Positions 29,873 through 30,645 of a stretch of 30,645 nt of DNA are shown in pieces. The notes under the pieces were generated by a model. The model worked only from the letters and a program-made list of their open reading frames with translations, made no database searches and was not told the origin of the DNA. Origin of the DNA: Oscillospiraceae bacterium (GTDB lineage: Bacteria; Bacillota; Clostridia; Oscillospirales; Oscillospiraceae); the NCBI GenBank assembly GCA_020025295.1, contig JAHHSJ010000021.1:1-30645 (forward strand), written 5' to 3'. Position numbers and translations under genes: made by a program. How positions within the stretch are numbered: position 1 is the first letter of the stretch; each line of letters begins with the position of its first letter.

Positions 29873-30153
29873 GTACTGCCACCGTGCCTTATGGTTTTGA
29901 GCAGTTCTTTGGTACACCACCCAATACACGGGGATACTCGACCGTAGGGGCAACCATCGCACTCACTGTGTTCGACGGGAGCCGGAGGCTTAGATGTGTA
30001 AATTACATCTTCACCGTTACGCCTTGGCGGATGTTGTGGCGCATTGCAACAGCAGCCATACGGGTAGGTACAACCAACCTTATTTCCGTGCCAGTGCAGG
30101 CAGTACTTGCAGGCGTATACATTGTAGTTCCAGTTCTTGCCGTATGCCCTCAT
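29869..30153 (-). CDS. Small cysteine-rich protein, putative zinc-binding, coupled to repA
   Basis: The protein has 94 residues and ten cysteines in clusters: CKYC near 9-12, CCC near 28-30, CDGC near 59-62, and two more in PCIGWC. Spaced pairs of this kind suggest zinc binding. Similar proteins precede repA in related elements, but no function is known to me; control of rep is possible. The ATG at 30153 (MRAYGKNWNYNVYACKYC) has AAGGGAGG about 6 bases upstream, so it is preferred over a TTG at 30171. Its stop overlaps the repA start by 4 bases (ATGA). Confidence 0.75.
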   Translation of the reverse strand: MRAYGKNWNYNVYACKYCLHWHGNKVGCTYPYGCCCNAPQHPPRRNGEDVIYTSKPPAPVEHSECDGCPYGRVSPCIGWCTKELLKTIRHGGST

Positions 30154-30173
30154 GAGATCACCTCCCTTCAAGT

Positions 30174-30229
30174 TAAAAAAGAAAAGCGGCTATTATCTTG
30201 GACACGAAGTCCTGGATGATAGCCGCTTT
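30174..30229 (-). terminator. Terminator-like hairpin directly before the first gene of the rep operon
   Basis: A 15-bp stem (aaagcggctattatc at 30183-30197 with gatgatagccgcttt at 30215-30229, one G-T pair) plus extra inner pairing is followed on the minus strand by TTTTCTTTTTT and, within a few bases, by the AAGGGAGG of the Cys-rich gene. It could stop transcripts entering the rep operon, either from upstream genes or as an attenuator. Confidence 0.8.
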
Positions 30230-30356
30230 AGGACAGTATTTAAAATGGTTTGAAAAGTTTGATTTTTTTGATTTCTTGGCGTTTGTTTTTGATTGCGAAA
30301 AATATGAAAAAAGTTAGAACTCTACCAAACTTGATAGCAGTAAAATATACGCATAA

Positions 30357-30493
30357 TGACAACACTATTAAGGACCAGAGGGGATAAAACGCATCGTGAA
30401 AATGTCAAGTATTGAAAAAAGCTAATATGTCCAAAAAAGTTCAAAGTCAGTGGCTACGTGACATCCACTGACAACACTTTTGACAACACTTTT
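30357..30493. repeat. Direct repeats TGACAACACT (three copies, two in tandem)
   Basis: Copies begin at 30357, 30469 and 30481. The last two form a 12-bp tandem duplication of GACAACACTTTT (30470-30481 and 30482-30493). All copies are in the same orientation. Confidence 0.85.
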
Positions 30494-30547
30494 GCAGTTG
30501 AATTCTGATAATGGTGATAAAATCAGGGGTGAAACGTCGTGAAAACG
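30377..30547. repeat. Imperfect direct repeat AGGGG-(N)-AAACG-TCGTGAAAA (two copies)
   Basis: Copy one is at 30377-30404 and copy two at 30524-30547. Both read GGGG, then AAACG, then TCGTGAAAA, with small spacing differences. They flank the inverted repeat and the TGACAACACT tandem. Confidence 0.6.
30446..30472. repeat. Perfect 8-bp inverted repeat
   Basis: The arms GTCAGTGG (30446-30453) and CCACTGAC (30465-30472) flank an 11-base spacer. The right arm runs into the TGACAACACT tandem. It could be a protein-binding site or the hairpin of an oriT. Confidence 0.75.
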
Positions 30548-30623
30548 CTTGCAGAATGGGGAAATACAAGCCTGATAGACCCCGTCCTTCGGAGTGGGAA
30601 TAAGAAAATCTTATCTAATTGCT

Positions 30624-30645
30624 GAAAAACACGGCTCTTGAGCCG
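30624..30645 (-). terminator. Possible terminator at the window edge
   Basis: The palindrome CGGCTCTTGAGCCG (30632-30645) is followed on the minus strand by TGTTTTTC. It would end a gene lying beyond the right edge. The stem may extend past the window. Confidence 0.45.

Larger units (their letters stand above)
30230..30645. other. Non-coding, repeat-bearing region; origin or rep leader candidate
   Basis: About 415 bases have no credible gene. The part at 30230-30360 is AT-rich with T-tracts and repeated TTTTGATT-like runs. The part at 30357-30550 holds three copies of TGACAACACT, two copies of a longer imperfect motif, and one 8-bp inverted repeat. This mix, next to a RepA_N gene, fits an origin (iterons plus an easily melted stretch) or an oriT. 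A perfect TTGACA on the minus strand (30408-30403) lacks a good -10 at proper spacing. Confidence 0.5.

Noticed and set aside
30403..30408. Perfect TTGACA on the minus strand as promoter of the rep operon
   Set aside because: No acceptable -10 hexamer lies 16-18 bases downstream; kept only as a note in the non-coding region.
1..30645. tRNA, rRNA, integrase, excisionase, relaxase or antibiotic-resistance genes
   Set aside because: I looked for cloverleaf-like sequences and for the motifs of these protein families and saw none; they are probably outside the window.

Overview
The window is the interior of a large integrative and conjugative element (Tn1549/CTn-like superfamily) from a low-to-medium GC Bacillota, most likely a gut Clostridia (Oscillospiraceae or Lachnospiraceae type). 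The grounds are the family set: RepA_N initiator, PcfB, VirD4/TraG, Maff2, TrbL/CD1112-type membrane protein, PrgI, VirB4, CD1108-type NlpC/P60 protein, DUF4315, DUF4366, TopB, ArdC/YodL protein, TTRAP and a giant methylase-helicase. Strong AGGAGG-type ribosome binding sites support the assignment. Every credible gene is on the minus strand, so transcription runs from high to low coordinates.

Layout in transcription order. (1) 30645-30154 is non-coding: repeats, an inverted repeat, AT-rich DNA and a terminator-like hairpin just before the first ribosome binding site. It looks like a replication/transfer origin and/or a regulated rep leader. (2) 30153-27274 is the maintenance block: Cys-rich protein, RepA_N initiator, ParB (no ParA seen), a small acidic protein and a DUF3846 protein. 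(3) 27167-22539 is a surface block: one membrane-anchored protein, three small secreted proteins, and a 725-residue secreted protein with Cys/His repeats that ends in the same domain as the small proteins. (4) 22507-13499 is the type IV secretion core: PcfB, VirD4, Maff2, TrbL-like, PrgI, VirB4, a phage-type antirepressor, and the NlpC/P60 wall hydrolase. (5) 13480-6676 holds DUF4315, DUF4366, topoisomerase III, a DUF5698-like membrane protein, an ArdC/metallopeptidase/YodL protein and TTRAP. (6) 6610-35 is a giant adenine-methylase/SNF2-type helicase gene cut off right after its DEAH box. The cut coincides with a sequence resembling the 5' end of a group II intron.

The genes fit one programme: replicate and maintain the element, display surface proteins, assemble the conjugation channel, open the peptidoglycan, and process or protect transferred DNA. 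Integrase, excisionase and relaxase are not in this window.

Points that stand out: a tnpV gene nested out of frame inside the helicase gene; a putative group II intron boundary; a family of secreted proteins sharing one domain; a leader before maff2 with mutually exclusive pairings; a hairpin that could hide the trbL ribosome binding site; and at least four operon-internal terminators, each placed just before a strong ribosome binding site.
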